Of a stretch of DNA of 64,000 bases, positions 19,145-30,581 are shown one piece after another; the first letter of the stretch is position 1; each line of letters starts with the position of its first letter. The DNA comes from Microcoleus sp. FACHB-672. Its GTDB lineage: Bacteria > Cyanobacteriota > Cyanobacteriia > Cyanobacteriales > Oscillatoriaceae. The notes under the pieces were generated by a model. The model saw only the letters and a program-made list of their open reading frames with translations. It was not told the origin of the DNA and searched no databases. Location of the stretch: positions 365,327 through 429,326 of the forward strand of contig NZ_JACJOU010000007.1 in NCBI RefSeq assembly GCF_014695725.1, given 5' to 3'. The translations under genes and the position numbers were made by a program.

Positions 19145-21280
19145 ATGTCTTTCAAAATATACGCACCTTCATGTCCCTGGCCTCTTTCAACTTCATACCT
19201 ACCAGAGGGAAACAAGTCAGTATCCCAAGACTCACCTTCACTGACAAAAAATAGTGAGAGACAAGACATTCAAACCTTGCAACTAAAACAACAAGTTCAG
19301 ATGTCTGCTTTACTCAATGAAATTAACAACTCTGTTCGCAGCACCCTGGATCTTGAAGAAATCCTGACGTCTGCGTGCCGATTGTTGGGTCAAGCCCTCA
19401 AGTGCAGTCGCGTGAGCATTCTGGTCAATGAGTTAGAAGAGGCAGATACATTTATCACACGAGGGGAGTATAACCAAGGTGGCTATCCCGTGCAGTTGGG
19501 GGTAAAGGTGCCTATTGCAGATAACCCTCACCTAAAGATTTTAGTGTCACAACCGGAGCCGCTGGCAGTAAAAAACTTTCAGGAGTTTCCGGGGTTGGGC
19601 CGGCGGGCGCGAGGACTGGGAAGAACCCTAGGCATTCGGTCGATGTTGGCGATTGCAACTCGCTGCCAAGGACGAGTTAATGGGGCAATTGGTGTGCAGC
19701 AATGCGATCGCGAACGTGCGTGGACAGAGTGGGAACAGCAACTTTTAGAAGGCGTTGCCAGTCAACTGGCGATTGCGATTAATCAAGCGCAGCTTTACAG
19801 TGAAAGCCGGCGTCAAGCTGAGCGAGAGTCTTTGTTGCGGTTAGTCACAAATCAAATTCGCAGCACCCTGGATTTAAACACGATTTTGCAAACAGCGGTG
19901 CGAGGCGTGCGTCAGATCCTCAACTCAGATCGGGTGGTCATTTACCAGTTCAAAGAAAACTGGCACGGGGAGATAGTGGTTGAGGATTTAATTATCCCTT
20001 GGCCGTCGATTTTTAGGGACATGGTAGCGGATAATTGCTTTTCCCAAGAGTACGCGCATCTGTATCAGCAAGGGCGTGTGCGAAGCATTCCGGATATTCA
20101 CAAGGCCGGTTTAAATCCGTGTCATGTTAAATATTTAGAGAGCTTGCAAGTTCAAGCGAATTTAATTGTGCCGATTGTTATGGGTCGGGGTGGGCAGACT
20201 TGCGAGAAATCTGCAACTTCCCAGCCGGCACAAGACTTGAACAACCCAGAAAAACCGCCCCTCCCCAATCGTTTGTGGGGGCTGTTGATCGCTCATGAAT
20301 GCAGCAGTCCCCGGAACTGGCAACCCTCAGAAATAGAGTTGCTGTCCGATCTGGCTGATCAAATAGCAATTTCAATTCAGCAAGCTGAACTCTACGCGAA
20401 AGTTCAAGACACGGCTGCCAAATCTCAAGCTCAAGCTCAACAGTTGCAGGCAGCCTTAGAGGAATTGCGATCAGCTCAGATGCAGTTAATTCAGAGTGTT
20501 AAGTTATCCAGTTTAGGGCAAATGGTAGCCGGCATTGCCCACGAAATGAACAATGCAAACAACGTTATTCTTGCCAATTTGCACCATGCTCAAGAGTATG
20601 CAGGTGTGTTGAGTCAGGCGATCAATGTTGTTGCAGATTTGTGTCCTGATTCCTCCGCAACCGTTGATCGGCTGAATGCGGAATTAGAGTTAGATTACAT
20701 TCAACAAGACTTTCCCCAACTGCTCAAGTCTATGCAGCAAGGAAGTGAGCGAATTCGCGGAATTGTGTTGACGTTGCGGAATTTTTCTCGCTTAGATGAA
20801 GCCGAATCTAAAGCGGTGAATTTAAATGAGGGGGTGGAAAGCAGTTTGGCAATGCTGCAACACCGGCTCAAAGATCGTGTGACTATTCATAAAGAATATG
20901 GGAATCTGCCGCAGGTGGAATGTTGCGCCGGCCAGATTAATCAAGTGTTTTTCAACCTACTCAACAACGCCTTAGATGCGGTTGAAGCAACCGATCAGTT
21001 GGGTGAATTAACAATTCGCACTTGGCAAAGCGCACCCGACTGGATAGCAATTTCTATTCGTGATAATGGTGCCGGCATTTCTGCAGATACTCAAGAGCGG
21101 ATTTTTGACCCTTTCTTCACCACAAAGCCGATAGGACAAGGTACGGGTTTGGGGCTGTCGATGTGCTATCAGGTGATTGTAAAAGGTCATGGAGGCCGGC
21201 TATGCTGCATTAGTTCATCTGGTGAAGGTGCAGAGTTTATTGTGGAATTGCCGGTTAAAGCGAAAGGCGAGGGGCAATGA
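19145..21280 (+). CDS. Sensor histidine kinase with DXCF-type cyanobacteriochrome GAF domain
   Basis: The 711-residue protein has two GAF domains and a histidine kinase core. GAF1 (about 55-215) lacks bilin cysteines. GAF2 (about 230-415) has the canonical Cys326-His327 in AGLNPCHVKYLESLQ and a second Cys298 in a D-N-C-F motif, the signature of DXCF cyanobacteriochromes that bind phycocyanobilin or phycoviolobilin and sense violet-blue against green-type light. An insertion of about 25 residues interrupts GAF2 before WGLLIAHE. The kinase has phospho-acceptor His466 (GIAHEMNN), N box FFNLLNNALDA and G box GTGLGLS (666-672). No response regulator is adjacent. ATG 19145 has GGAAAG upstream and is preferred to GTG 19133. 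Confidence 0.85.
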   Translation: MSFKIYAPSCPWPLSTSYLPEGNKSVSQDSPSLTKNSERQDIQTLQLKQQVQMSALLNEINNSVRSTLDLEEILTSACRLLGQALKCSRVSILVNELEEADTFITRGEYNQGGYPVQLGVKVPIADNPHLKILVSQPEPLAVKNFQEFPGLGRRARGLGRTLGIRSMLAIATRCQGRVNGAIGVQQCDRERAWTEWEQQLLEGVASQLAIAINQAQLYSESRRQAERESLLRLVTNQIRSTLDLNTILQTAVRGVRQILNSDRVVIYQFKENWHGEIVVEDLIIPWPSIFRDMVADNCFSQEYAHLYQQGRVRSIPDIHKAGLNPCHVKYLESLQVQANLIVPIVMGRGGQTCEKSATSQPAQDLNNPEKPPLPNRLWGLLIAHECSSPRNWQPSEIELLSDLADQIAISIQQAELYAKVQDTAAKSQAQAQQLQAALEELRSAQMQLIQSVKLSSLGQMVAGIAHEMNNANNVILANLHHAQEYAGVLSQAINVVADLCPDSSATVDRLNAELELDYIQQDFPQLLKSMQQGSERIRGIVLTLRNFSRLDEAESKAVNLNEGVESSLAMLQHRLKDRVTIHKEYGNLPQVECCAGQINQVFFNLLNNALDAVEATDQLGELTIRTWQSAPDWIAISIRDNGAGISADTQERIFDPFFTTKPIGQGTGLGLSMCYQVIVKGHGGRLCCISSSGEGAEFIVELPVKAKGEGQ

Positions 21281-21319
21281 TCAATTTCTCTCCCAATGCT
21301 TCGCCTGTACGCATCCATA

Positions 21320-24300
21320 TCACCATTGCAACTCAGCAACCAGCAACGCCTCTGCCGCTTCAGAAGTTAGGGGTTTGGAAATAAAGAATCCCTGACCGTA
21401 TTCGCAGCCCAAAGCCCTAATTTGTAACATATGCTCTAGAGTTTCTGCCCCTTCAGCGATGACATCCATTCCCATACTATGAGCCAGCATCACAATCGCC
21501 CGAACAATCTCTGTATGTTCGCCCTCAAGGCCGATTCGACTGACAAAAGAGCGGTCAATTTTTAAGGTATTGATGGGAAAGTGATGCAAATAACTCAAGG
21601 ATGAATAGCCGGTGCCAAAATCATCAAGGCACAATTGAATATTCCGGCTTCTGAGTTGCAACAAGGTGTCGGTTGCAGATTCAGTATTATCGACAATCGC
21701 ACTTTCAGTAATTTCTAGCTTTAAACAGCCGGCATTTAAATTTGTTTCTGTCAAAATTTGGTCAATTTGTTCTACCAAATTGGGTTGCAAGAACTGTTTT
21801 CCAGAAAGATTCACGCTAATAGTTAGGGGTAAGGGATTGAGATTATTCATTTCCCCCCCATTTGCGGTTCCATGTTCACCGGCTTTCTGAGAAAATTGCT
21901 CGATCCAGCAAGCCATCTGCCGGCAAGCTTCCCGCAGCACCCAGACACCCAAGGGGAGGATAAGACCTGTTTCTTCTGCCACTGGGATAAACTCGCTTGG
22001 GGGAACCATGCCGCGAGTTGGGTGCAGCCAGCGCACCAGCGCCTCAAAGCCGGCAATCCTGCCGGTGCTTAAGCAGATAATTGGCTGGTAGTAAAGCACA
22101 AACTCGTGCCGATCTAACGCCCGTCGCAGGTCATTTTCTAAATGCAATAACGCCACAGCCCGATCGTGCATGGCTTTGTCAAACACTGCATAGCGTGCTT
22201 TGCCTCGCGCCTTAGCATGGTACATGGCAATGTCGGCATCGCGCAGCACATCGCCCTGCCAGCCATAATCGCTTGAACTGAGAGCAATGCCAATGCTGGT
22301 TGTGATAAAGACTTCATGCCGGTTGAGGCTGAAAGGAGCGAGCATTTCCTTATGAATTTGCTCAGCCAAAGTGATCGCATCATCGACTTGCTGGATACCT
22401 TCTAACAAGATGACGAAATGATCTCCCGCCAAACGTGCTATGAGAGAATTTTGAGAATTTTGAATTTCAGAGTTTGAAGTTGGAGTGAATACTGAATTAA
22501 AAATGGAAGGATTAAAGTCATTGAGACAGCTTTCCAGTCTACTGGCAATTGCTCTGAGCAACCGATCTCCAACGGTATGTCCGAGACTGTCATTGACGAC
22601 TTTAAACCGATCAAGATCGAGGAAAAGGACGGCACACAAATAATCGGGAGATCGTTTGGCTCGTGCCATTGCTTGTCCTAGCCGATCCATCAACAATGCT
22701 CGGTTGGGCAGCCCTGTCAGCGCATCGTGGAACGCATTATAAATTAATTGTTCCTCAGCCATTTTACGCTCGGTGATGTCGGTTTGTACACCGATAAAGT
22801 GAGTTAGCTGACCTTGAGCGTTATACACGGGCGCAACGTGCAGTTCCAACCACATCAGCTCGCCATTTTTGTGATAGTTTCGTAAAGTTACCCTGCAATC
22901 TTTTCCCTCTCGAATTGCCGTTCGTAATTTATTTAAGGCCGGCTGAGTGATGTCATCACTTTGCAAAAACCGCAAGTTACGCCCGATCACTTCTGCTGCC
23001 GTGTAACCCGTCATGGTTTCAAAGCTGGCATTGACATAAACCGCTGGATTGTCTGGTTGTTGCGCGTCGGTGATGACAATGCCGTTGCTGCTACTATGTA
23101 TGGCGCGTTCTAGCAAGCATAGCCGTTCTTCCTGTTGTTTGCGCTCTGTGATGTCGCGAGAGTTGACAACAAAACCGCCGATCACGCAGTTGTCCTGCCG
23201 GTTACTGCCAATCGCTTCTAAATACACCCAAGAACCGTCTGCATGGCGAAAGCGAAACTCAATTTTTACACTAATATCGGTTTGTTGAATAGCCGTAGCA
23301 AATCCATTTTGAACCGTTAGCGTATCTTCGGGGTGAATGTAATCAAAGGCTTTTTGGCCAATTAATTGTTCAGGTTGGTAACCTAAAATTCTTTCTATTG
23401 AAGGGCTTTCATAACGGATGGTTCCGTCAGCTTCCAAAATAGTAATTAAATCCGAAGAATTTTGAACCAGTGAACGAAAACCTTCTTCGCTTTTCGCGAG
23501 AGCTTCTACCGCTTGTTTCCGATCATTAATATTAACTGCACTAAAACAAACGCTGTTAACTTCTGCTTGCTCATTAAACACAGGATTATAATTGGCTTCA
23601 AACCAATTATCGGTGTCTGTCATTCCTTTGACATTACGCTCTACCTTTACCGAGCGTCCCTGCATAGCTTCTTGAAAATGGCGATTAAAGTTGTCTAAAT
23701 CTTCAGGGGAAACGTAGTCATAAATAGAATCACCGACTTGAATTTCTCGCCGCCAAATTGCTTTGGCTCCTTGATTAGCGGTTTTGTTAAAGGCCAGAAT
23801 TTTATAATTGCGGTCAATCAGGATGCTCGACTGCAAGCTACTGTTAAAAACGGCTTTTAAGTTGGCTTCCGATTCTTTTAAAGCGGCTTCTGTGGAGGCA
23901 CGTTCGGTAATGTCGATAACTGTCCCGATCTGGCGGATCGCTTCGCCGGCATCGTCCCGCCAAACTTCACCCTGACAACCCACCCAGCGGATAGTCCCAT
24001 CTGACCAAATAATGCGATGCTCAATCGCATAGTCTTCCCCCTCATGTAGGGTTTGGGCGATGGCATTTCTCACCCGATCAAAATCTTCAGGATGAATAAA
24101 TTGCAAGTAGTCTTTATAAGTGCCGGCAAATGAATTATCCTGAATTCCAAAAATGGCTGCAACTTCATCTGACCATCTAATGGTATCGGTTTGGATATCC
24201 CAATCCCAAACCCCCATGCGGGCTGCTTTCAGGGCAAACTTTAACCGCGCTTCGCTTTGTTGCAGTGATGCCTGTGCTTGTTTGCGGTTCGTGATATCAA

Positions 24301-25555
24301 TGCCTACTAAAAATGCGGCTTTGCCCTGATTGTATTTTTGAGTCACAATCAGATAATTTCGCAATTCCCCATTAATTTCTGCTGGCAGTTCTTGGATAGA
24401 TTCCGTTGCGGAACTTGCAAAAAACTGACGCACAAATTCGTTAAACTCTGGGCTAGAACCGAGAAAGCCGATGTCTCGACCGGCAAAAGCTTCTGGGTTC
24501 AAGTTGTAAAGTTTAGCTAAATGCCGGTTAACTCCCAAATAACGCAAATCTGAGCTAATCGAAGAAACAATTCCCGGCACAGCTTCTAGGATAGTTTGGA
24601 GTTGCTCATTCGCGTGCGCGAGTGCCTGTTGAGTCTGACATTGTTCTGTGAGGTCTTTCAGAATGAGCTGGGTTGCCGGTTGAGTTTCATAAGTGACCGC
24701 CGCACCCACTACTTCAACGTCAATAATTTGTCTATCCGATATTTTTTGAATTTGGCATTTTATCTTTTGAGTTGAAGATTGTAGTTCAGAATCCAAAAGT
24801 GAAGATTTAAAATTGTTTTGTGAGTTGGGATGAATAAAATCTAAAATCGGTTTTCCGATGAGTTCTTGGGGTTCCGCCGCCCCCATTAATTTCATCGCGG
24901 CAGCATTGATGTTAACCAATTTGCCGTGAGCGTGGATAATGATCGCATCGGCAGAAAGTTCGCAGAGTCGGTGATAGCGTTCTTCACTTTCACGCTGCAA
25001 CTCTTGTGAACGCTTATGTTCGGTAATGTCGCAGAAGGTACTTAGAATTGCCGGTTCGTCGTTGAAGGTTATCGACTGCAATGACACAGCAACCCAAAAG
25101 GGGGTGCCGTCTGCTTTTTTGAAGCGGACTTCATAATTATGAACCGATCCGTCTCGCTTCAGTGCCTCTAACAGAATTTGACGATCACTCGGATCGTAAT
25201 AAAAGTCTGTTTTGCTGCGTCCAATTAATTGCTGACGCGAAATTCCTATAATTTGGCAGAAAAGTTCATTACTATCCAAAATCGTGCCGGTGGCAACATG
25301 GCTGATCGCCACCGGCACCGGCATCAACTTGACAAATGCCTGAAAATCACCGGGTAATTCAGACTGTTTGCCACAACATTCCTGCCTAGTTTCCTGGGCG
25401 GGCGGCAAGGATGCCTGCGCTACAACAGGCGAAATACCCCCTTCACGGCTATCGCTCATGAGTTTTGCCAGTTTTGGGTTTACTTGTTCTACCTGCCTGG
25501 ATTGCGGCAACCAACTGCTAGGTTTGATTTCAAACGGTTCTTTGGAGCTGAACAA
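21320..25555 (-). CDS. Seven-PAS GGDEF-EAL protein, probable c-di-GMP phosphodiesterase
   Basis: The 1411-residue protein has seven PAS units (starting near residues 70, 190, 315, 435, 560, 688 and 812), then GGDEF (about 935-1120) and EAL (about 1135-1400). The seventh PAS is LOV-like but has Leu861 in GRNLRFLQ where the photoactive Cys belongs, and Leu903 for a flavin-contacting Asn. The cyclase motif is AGDHF (1043-1047) rather than GGDEF and an insertion replaces the I-site, so cyclase activity is unlikely. The EAL domain keeps GFEALVRW and [10 protein letters not shown], so c-di-GMP hydrolysis is expected. Start is a TTG without a clear ribosome site, and the next in-frame ATG is at 25459. 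It converges with the cyanobacteriochrome kinase. Confidence 0.9.
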   Translation of the reverse strand: MFSSKEPFEIKPSSWLPQSRQVEQVNPKLAKLMSDSREGGISPVVAQASLPPAQETRQECCGKQSELPGDFQAFVKLMPVPVAISHVATGTILDSNELFCQIIGISRQQLIGRSKTDFYYDPSDRQILLEALKRDGSVHNYEVRFKKADGTPFWVAVSLQSITFNDEPAILSTFCDITEHKRSQELQRESEERYHRLCELSADAIIIHAHGKLVNINAAAMKLMGAAEPQELIGKPILDFIHPNSQNNFKSSLLDSELQSSTQKIKCQIQKISDRQIIDVEVVGAAVTYETQPATQLILKDLTEQCQTQQALAHANEQLQTILEAVPGIVSSISSDLRYLGVNRHLAKLYNLNPEAFAGRDIGFLGSSPEFNEFVRQFFASSATESIQELPAEINGELRNYLIVTQKYNQGKAAFLVGIDITNRKQAQASLQQSEARLKFALKAARMGVWDWDIQTDTIRWSDEVAAIFGIQDNSFAGTYKDYLQFIHPEDFDRVRNAIAQTLHEGEDYAIEHRIIWSDGTIRWVGCQGEVWRDDAGEAIRQIGTVIDITERASTEAALKESEANLKAVFNSSLQSSILIDRNYKILAFNKTANQGAKAIWRREIQVGDSIYDYVSPEDLDNFNRHFQEAMQGRSVKVERNVKGMTDTDNWFEANYNPVFNEQAEVNSVCFSAVNINDRKQAVEALAKSEEGFRSLVQNSSDLITILEADGTIRYESPSIERILGYQPEQLIGQKAFDYIHPEDTLTVQNGFATAIQQTDISVKIEFRFRHADGSWVYLEAIGSNRQDNCVIGGFVVNSRDITERKQQEERLCLLERAIHSSSNGIVITDAQQPDNPAVYVNASFETMTGYTAAEVIGRNLRFLQSDDITQPALNKLRTAIREGKDCRVTLRNYHKNGELMWLELHVAPVYNAQGQLTHFIGVQTDITERKMAEEQLIYNAFHDALTGLPNRALLMDRLGQAMARAKRSPDYLCAVLFLDLDRFKVVNDSLGHTVGDRLLRAIASRLESCLNDFNPSIFNSVFTPTSNSEIQNSQNSLIARLAGDHFVILLEGIQQVDDAITLAEQIHKEMLAPFSLNRHEVFITTSIGIALSSSDYGWQGDVLRDADIAMYHAKARGKARYAVFDKAMHDRAVALLHLENDLRRALDRHEFVLYYQPIICLSTGRIAGFEALVRWLHPTRGMVPPSEFIPVAEETGLILPLGVWVLREACRQMACWIEQFSQKAGEHGTANGGEMNNLNPLPLTISVNLSGKQFLQPNLVEQIDQILTETNLNAGCLKLEITESAIVDNTESATDTLLQLRSRNIQLCLDDFGTGYSSLSYLHHFPINTLKIDRSFVSRIGLEGEHTEIVRAIVMLAHSMGMDVIAEGAETLEHMLQIRALGCEYGQGFFISKPLTSEAAEALLVAELQW

Positions 25556-26251
25556 AGTGCTTATCTATGATAAATGCTATCTATTAAGATTTTGCTGACA
25601 ATTTCAACACGTTGAGTATGAATCTGAAAAGATATTTAATTAATCTTAAACATAAATTAAATTTTTATGTCTGATTTAAAATCTATATATTCATCTAGAA
25701 ATTAAATAGTCCGGGCAATGATATGATGGTGGTAAGCGCTAAGTCAGCCGATCAGTTCGTGAGATTGAATTCAACATCCCGGAAAACAGCTAGAAAAGTC
25801 TCGGTCTTGCCTTTTTAAATTTTATCCAGAAAAAAAGTTTTGCCGGCAAAAAAATGCAACGATTCCGCAAAATAGGGGCTAGGGATTAGGGGCTAGGGGG
25901 AGAGCGAGAAAAAGAATAACCGATATCGGTAATCTGAGAGTGGGAAGAAAGTAGGGCGAGAGAGGGTATTTTTTGATTAAGTCTGTTTGATTACTTAATT
26001 TATATAAAAATGCGAAGTAACCTAAAAAGCTTACAGAACAATAGCCCGCCTAAATTTTCTCCTATATTAATTAACCGTAACGGCAGGAGAGAAGAAGACA
26101 GTGAAAAACTTTACGAGAATTGATAATTTCGTTCACTGCCAACTGTAACGAGCTTTGAGGTGGCAGTAACCTCAAGAACAAGGGCGTATTAGAATACGCA
26201 CCGACGATCACTGCAATCCTTGTGCTGATGCCATCTGTGGAGAGTGCCAAA
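25556..26251. other. Divergent intergenic region and acnB leader
   Basis: These 696 bp hold no convincing gene. They contain a GGGGCTA-type repeat (25874-25901), a perfect 12-bp palindrome ACCGATATCGGT (25919-25930), and two overlapping stems just upstream of acnB. ACTGCCA (26135-26141) can pair with TGGCAGT (26161-26167), and GAGGT (26157-26161) with ACCTC (26169-26173). The two stems exclude each other, which hints at a regulated leader. Confidence 0.5.
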
Positions 26252-28858
26252 ATGCTGGAATCTTATCGGAAACACGTTGCTGAGCGGGCGGCTTTGGGAA
26301 TTCCGCCACTGCCGTTGGATGCCCCACAAACATCTGAGTTGTGCGAGTTACTAAAAAACCCGCCGGCAGGGGAAGAAGAGACGCTGCTGGAGTTATTGCG
26401 CGATCGCGTCCCGCCCGGTGTTGATCAAGCCGCTTATGTCAAAGCCGGCTTTTTAACAGCGATTGCGAAAGGCGAGATTGAATGCCCCCTGATTGTGCCC
26501 CAAGGTGCAGTGAAACTTCTCGGCACCATGATGGGTGGATACAACGTGCAATCGTTGGTGAGTTTACTAGAGTCAAGTGAGCCGGCGATCGCTGCCTCCG
26601 CCGCCGCAGCCTTAAGCAAAACATTGCTGATATTTGATGCGTTTCACGACGTTTTAACTTTGTCTGATGTCAATCCCTATGCCAAGCAAGTCATCGACTC
26701 TTGGGCAACAGCAGATTGGTTCATCGGGCGTCCAAAGCTGCCAGAAGCCATCACCCTCACCGTGTTTAAGGTGCCGGGAGAAACAAATACAGACGATCTT
26801 TCACCGGCACCCCACGCTACCACGCGCCCGGATATTCCCTTACACGCCGCAGTCATGCTGGAATCGCGGCTGCCAGGAGCGGTGCAAACCATTGCAGAGT
26901 TGAAGCAGAAAGGGCATCCTGTGGCGTATGTCGGGGATGTCGTCGGAACAGGTTCCTCGCGTAAATCTGCTATTAACTCAGTGCTGTGGCACATTGGCAA
27001 TGATATTCCCTTCGTGCCGAATAAACGCTCTGGGGGATACATTTTAGGCACTGCGATCGCCCCCATTTTCTTCAACACCGCTGAAGATTCGGGTGCCTTG
27101 CCCATCGAGTGCGATGTTACCCAGATGGAAACCGGCATGGTGATTACCATTCATCCTTACAAAGGTGAAATCACCAATGAAACGGGGGAAGTGATTTCAA
27201 CATTTACGCTCAAGCCTGACACGATTTTAGATGAAGTGCGTGCCGGTGGGCGAATTCCGCTGTTAATTGGGCGAGCACTCACCGATAAAACGCGAATTGC
27301 TCTCGGCTTAGATCCTAGCCCAATTTTTGTTCGCCCTCGCCCCCCGGTTGATACCGGCAAAGGTTACACCCTGGCACAGAAAATGGTGGGCAAAGCCTGC
27401 GGTTTATCCGGTGTGCGTCCCGGCACTTCTTGTGAGCCAATGATGACAACCGTTGGTTCTCAAGATACCACAGGGCCGATGACACGGGATGAGTTGAAAG
27501 AACTTGCTTGTTTGGGTTTCTCGGCTGATTTGGTAATGCAAAGTTTCTGTCATACTGCGGCGTATCCCAAGCCGGTGGATGTAAAGACTCACCATGAATT
27601 GCCTGATTTCTTTGCCCAGCGTGCCGGTGTTGCTTTACGTCCCGGTGATGGCATTATTCACTCTTGGTTGAACCGGATGTTATTGCCGGATACGGTAGGC
27701 ACCGGCGGTGATTCTCATACGCGTTTTCCCCTAGGAATTTCCTTCCCGGCCGGTTCAGGTTTGGTGGCATTTGCTGCGGCTTTAGGGTTGATGCCTTTGG
27801 ATATGCCAGAATCAGTTTTAGTGCGATTCAAAGGTGAATTGCAACCTGGTATTACCTTACGGGATATTGTGAATGCAATTCCTTATGTGGCGATTCAAAA
27901 AGGTTTGCTGACTGCCGATAAACAGAATAAGAAAAATATCTTTTCTGGGCGGATTATGGAGATTGAAGGCTTGCCAGATTTAAAGGTTGAGCAAGCCTTT
28001 GAATTGACAGATGCCACGGCTGAGCGTTCCTGTGCCGGTTCTACGATTAAGTTGAGTGTGGAAACGGTTTCTGAGTATTTGCGATCTAATGTGGCGCTGT
28101 TGAAAAATATGGCGGCGCGAGGTTATCAAGATGCTCGCACGATTATGCGCCGCGTAGCAAAAATGGAGGAATGGTTAGCAAATCCAGTCTTGATGGAAGC
28201 CGATCCGGATGCGGAGTATGCAGCCATTATCGAGATTGATTTGAATGAAATCAAAGAGCCAATTGTTGCCGCACCCAATGACCCGGATAATGTGAAGTTA
28301 CTGTCTGAAGTTGCGAATGATCCTGTGCAAGAAGTGTTTATCGGTTCTTGCATGACTAATATTGGTCATTATCGGGCAAGTGCGAAAGTTTTGGAAGGGG
28401 AAGGAGCCGTGAAGACACGCTTGTGGATTTGCCCTCCAACTCGCATGGATGAGTATCAGTTGAAAGAAGAAGGCGTTTATGGCACATTTGGAGCTGCCGG
28501 CGCGCGAACTGAGATGCCGGGATGCAGTTTATGTATGGGGAATCAGGCGCGTGTTGCGGATGCAACAACGGTGTTTTCTACTTCGACTCGCAACTTTAAC
28601 AATCGCATGGGAAAAGATGCGCGAGTTTATCTCGGTTCTGCTGAATTAGCGGCAGTTTGTTCGCTGTTAGGGCGGGTTCCCACTGTCCAGGAATACATGG
28701 ATATTGTGGCGAAAAAAATTCATCCTTTTGCCGGCGATTTGTATCGCTATTTGAATTTCGATCAAATTACGGGATTTGAGGATGAAGGACGTGTGATTGC
28801 GCTGGAAGATATGCCCCGAATTGAGGATATTTTGGGGATGCCGGCGGCTACGCGATAA
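26252..28858 (+). CDS. acnB: Aconitate hydratase B
   Basis: The 868-residue enzyme interconverts citrate, cis-aconitate and isocitrate (and usually 2-methylaconitate products) in the TCA cycle. The AcnB-specific N-terminal HEAT-like domain ([19 protein letters not shown] onward) comes first, with the swivel domain next (about 170-340) and the catalytic core last. The 4Fe-4S ligands are visible as one Cys in [10 protein letters not shown] and a pair in [10 protein letters not shown]. Start ATG 26252 has GGAGAG seven bases upstream and matches the AcnB N terminus, so an upstream in-frame GTG at 26222 is rejected. A strong terminator follows. Confidence 0.97.
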   Translation: MLESYRKHVAERAALGIPPLPLDAPQTSELCELLKNPPAGEEETLLELLRDRVPPGVDQAAYVKAGFLTAIAKGEIECPLIVPQGAVKLLGTMMGGYNVQSLVSLLESSEPAIAASAAAALSKTLLIFDAFHDVLTLSDVNPYAKQVIDSWATADWFIGRPKLPEAITLTVFKVPGETNTDDLSPAPHATTRPDIPLHAAVMLESRLPGAVQTIAELKQKGHPVAYVGDVVGTGSSRKSAINSVLWHIGNDIPFVPNKRSGGYILGTAIAPIFFNTAEDSGALPIECDVTQMETGMVITIHPYKGEITNETGEVISTFTLKPDTILDEVRAGGRIPLLIGRALTDKTRIALGLDPSPIFVRPRPPVDTGKGYTLAQKMVGKACGLSGVRPGTSCEPMMTTVGSQDTTGPMTRDELKELACLGFSADLVMQSFCHTAAYPKPVDVKTHHELPDFFAQRAGVALRPGDGIIHSWLNRMLLPDTVGTGGDSHTRFPLGISFPAGSGLVAFAAALGLMPLDMPESVLVRFKGELQPGITLRDIVNAIPYVAIQKGLLTADKQNKKNIFSGRIMEIEGLPDLKVEQAFELTDATAERSCAGSTIKLSVETVSEYLRSNVALLKNMAARGYQDARTIMRRVAKMEEWLANPVLMEADPDAEYAAIIEIDLNEIKEPIVAAPNDPDNVKLLSEVANDPVQEVFIGSCMTNIGHYRASAKVLEGEGAVKTRLWICPPTRMDEYQLKEEGVYGTFGAAGARTEMPGCSLCMGNQARVADATTVFSTSTRNFNNRMGKDARVYLGSAELAAVCSLLGRVPTVQEYMDIVAKKIHPFAGDLYRYLNFDQITGFEDEGRVIALEDMPRIEDILGMPAATR

Positions 28859-28908
28859 GCATAAATCTATGCCCCTCGGTTTAAAAAAATCTGGGGTTAT
28901 AGCAATTA

Positions 28909-28932
28909 AGCCCGCCAATGCGGGCTTTTTTT
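28909..28932 (+). terminator. Rho-independent terminator of acnB
   Basis: AGCCCGC and GCGGGCT form a 7-bp GC-rich stem with a CAAT loop, followed by a run of seven T. It lies 50 bp after the acnB stop codon. Confidence 0.93.
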
Positions 28933-29005
28933 GTTAAAATAGCCTAAAAATAAGACAAAGGCAAAAAAACCTTCACGTTACATTCCTCTTATTATTAGAA
29001 ACTTA

Positions 29006-29209
29006 ATGAAAGCTGAAAACTATCCATTTGCCAAAGAATTAATTGTTGACACCGAAGGTCATATCCAGAAGGTCATTATCGATTTCAATGATTATCAGCG
29101 TCTTCTCGAAGCCATTGAGGATGAGGGGCTAATCGGTGCCATGATAGAAGTCAAAGAGGAAAGTCCACTAACTTTGGATGCAGCACTGGCAGAGCTTGAA
29201 AAAGAGTGA
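29006..29209 (+). CDS. Putative antitoxin of a type II toxin-antitoxin pair
   Basis: The 67-residue acidic protein has an N-terminal DNA-binding-like segment (LIVDTEGHIQKVIIDFNDYQRLLEAIED) as in small RelB/Phd-like antitoxins of cyanobacteria. Its acidic C-terminal half (EESPLTLDAALAELEKE) would wrap a toxin. The next reading frame overlaps its stop by 4 nt (GTGA), the classical translational coupling of such pairs. The toxin gene appears truncated, so this antitoxin may now be orphaned or pair with a toxin elsewhere. Confidence 0.7.
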   Translation: MKAENYPFAKELIVDTEGHIQKVIIDFNDYQRLLEAIEDEGLIGAMIEVKEESPLTLDAALAELEKE

Positions 29210-29355
29210 ATACACTCAATCAACCGAGCTTTTTGAAAAATATCAAAGCTCTTAAAAGTACGCAAGCTTTTGAGTCTATTAAAACTTTGCTATTTGAAGA
29301 AATTCCTAATAGTTCAAGTTTTGAAGGAATCAGATGTACCCATTGCAGTTATTAG
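29206..29355 (+). pseudogene. Truncated RelE-like toxin remnant
   Basis: Starting at GTG within the antitoxin stop, 49 codons encode a protein with SFLKNIKALKSTQ and IKTLLFEEIPNSSSFEGI. This resembles the first half of RelE/ParE-family toxins, which usually have about 85-90 residues and continue with a KLKG...YRIRxGDYRIG core. Here the similarity stops after EGI and the frame ends at TAG 29353-29355. No toxin-like continuation is visible in other frames before the next gene. The remaining piece lacks the catalytic strand, so it should be inactive. Confidence 0.6.
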
Positions 29356-29391
29356 GCGTAGACTCTTCGCAGGCGAGCGGCACGAAGTTGC

Positions 29392-30456
29392 TCAATATGG
29401 CGGCAACATTCTACGGAAGCCATGAACAATGACCACAATCATAAACAAAAGATTTCGCCAGAAAAGTTTATAGAGCGGAAGTTCTAAAGGGGTGCAAACG
29501 GCATCTTGATGAGAAACATTAGCCAATCTCTTTCCCAGCAATTGTATCCACTTGACAGTTCTGGGCCATTCCCACAAATCCTCAAGCCAAGGAATGGGAA
29601 TACCTTCTTGACCTACAGATGCCCCAATAATACCTCCTAAAATTGCCGCAGTGGTATCTGTATCACCGCCACAACGAACAATTTCCAGGATGGCTCCTGG
29701 GTAATCTTGCTGATGTCTCAACCAAGCGTGAATGACAACTGGAACTGTGTGATAAATATAGCCGCTAACACCTCGCGCAAGTCCTAACTCAACGGCAAAT
29801 GATTCTGTAGTTTGTTGAGCGTTTACGCTGTTGCAAGCTTTCTTGATTAGTTGCAAAAATTCACTGGCTTCTGCTCCTATAATTTCTTGGAGAGTCTGAT
29901 AGTAGTTTTGAGGAGAAATATTTGATTGTTGGCTGGATAGGTGGGCAGCAATCGCCACAGCTAAAGCTCCAAATTCCGCTTTAGGATCAGTATGTGTAAG
30001 TCTTGTAGATGCTCTGACTAATTCGCGTAACTTTTGGAAGTCATCGCCATAACAAACACCGATAATAGCGCTTCTCATGGCTGGGCCATTGCCAGCAGAG
30101 AAAATACCAGAGTGTTCAGGTTTAAATCCTAACCACAATCTTAAGATAGCTTTGAGAGTGGCGTATCCAATGCCGGCTGGCAAACCGAGTAACCAAAAAC
30201 GTAATCGCTTTGCTAAATCTTTCTTGAATGTCTGGACATCCCCAGATGAAATAATTAAGGCTTGAGCTACCATGCAGATGTGTTCTGTATCATCAGAAAC
30301 CATGCCTCTGCCAAAGAGGAACTGGTGTCCGGTTACAGTCGGATAAAGACGACGTTGCCGATGTTTAGATAAGCCTTCGTAGGGAAGCCCAATGGCATCA
30401 CCGACTGCGGTTCCCAGTAAACAGCCAATGATTGAGTTGGAAGTTGGAAACAGCAT
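29392..30456 (-). CDS. ADP-ribosylglycohydrolase family protein
   Basis: The 354-residue protein has the two-Mg2+ site of DraG/ARH hydrolases: GDAIGLPYEG (about 19-28), SDDTEH (54-59), THTDPKAEFGA near the middle and CGGDTDTTAAILGG in the C-terminal half. Such enzymes remove ADP-ribose from proteins or small molecules. A hydrophobic C-terminal segment (LFWRNLLFMIVVIVHGF) is unusual and may be a membrane anchor. It is convergent with the broken toxin-antitoxin pair. The substrate is not known. Confidence 0.9.
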   Translation of the reverse strand: MLFPTSNSIIGCLLGTAVGDAIGLPYEGLSKHRQRRLYPTVTGHQFLFGRGMVSDDTEHICMVAQALIISSGDVQTFKKDLAKRLRFWLLGLPAGIGYATLKAILRLWLGFKPEHSGIFSAGNGPAMRSAIIGVCYGDDFQKLRELVRASTRLTHTDPKAEFGALAVAIAAHLSSQQSNISPQNYYQTLQEIIGAEASEFLQLIKKACNSVNAQQTTESFAVELGLARGVSGYIYHTVPVVIHAWLRHQQDYPGAILEIVRCGGDTDTTAAILGGIIGASVGQEGIPIPWLEDLWEWPRTVKWIQLLGKRLANVSHQDAVCTPLELPLYKLFWRNLLFMIVVIVHGFRRMLPPY

Positions 30457-30581
30457 TTAACGAGTGAGATTTACTTTAGAAACCCAGCTTGTTTCTTTTT
30501 AACTCAAATTCACAATATATTTCTTCGCTTTGACCGCAATAGCTGGGATGAAAGCAGTTTACTCCTGAGAGGAGCTACTCG

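Noticed and set aside
19145..21280. Phytochrome
   Set aside because: No PAS-GAF-PHY order; the second GAF has the DXCF and Cys-His features of cyanobacteriochromes instead.
29206..29355. Intact second toxin gene
   Set aside because: Only half the usual length and lacks the C-terminal catalytic core.
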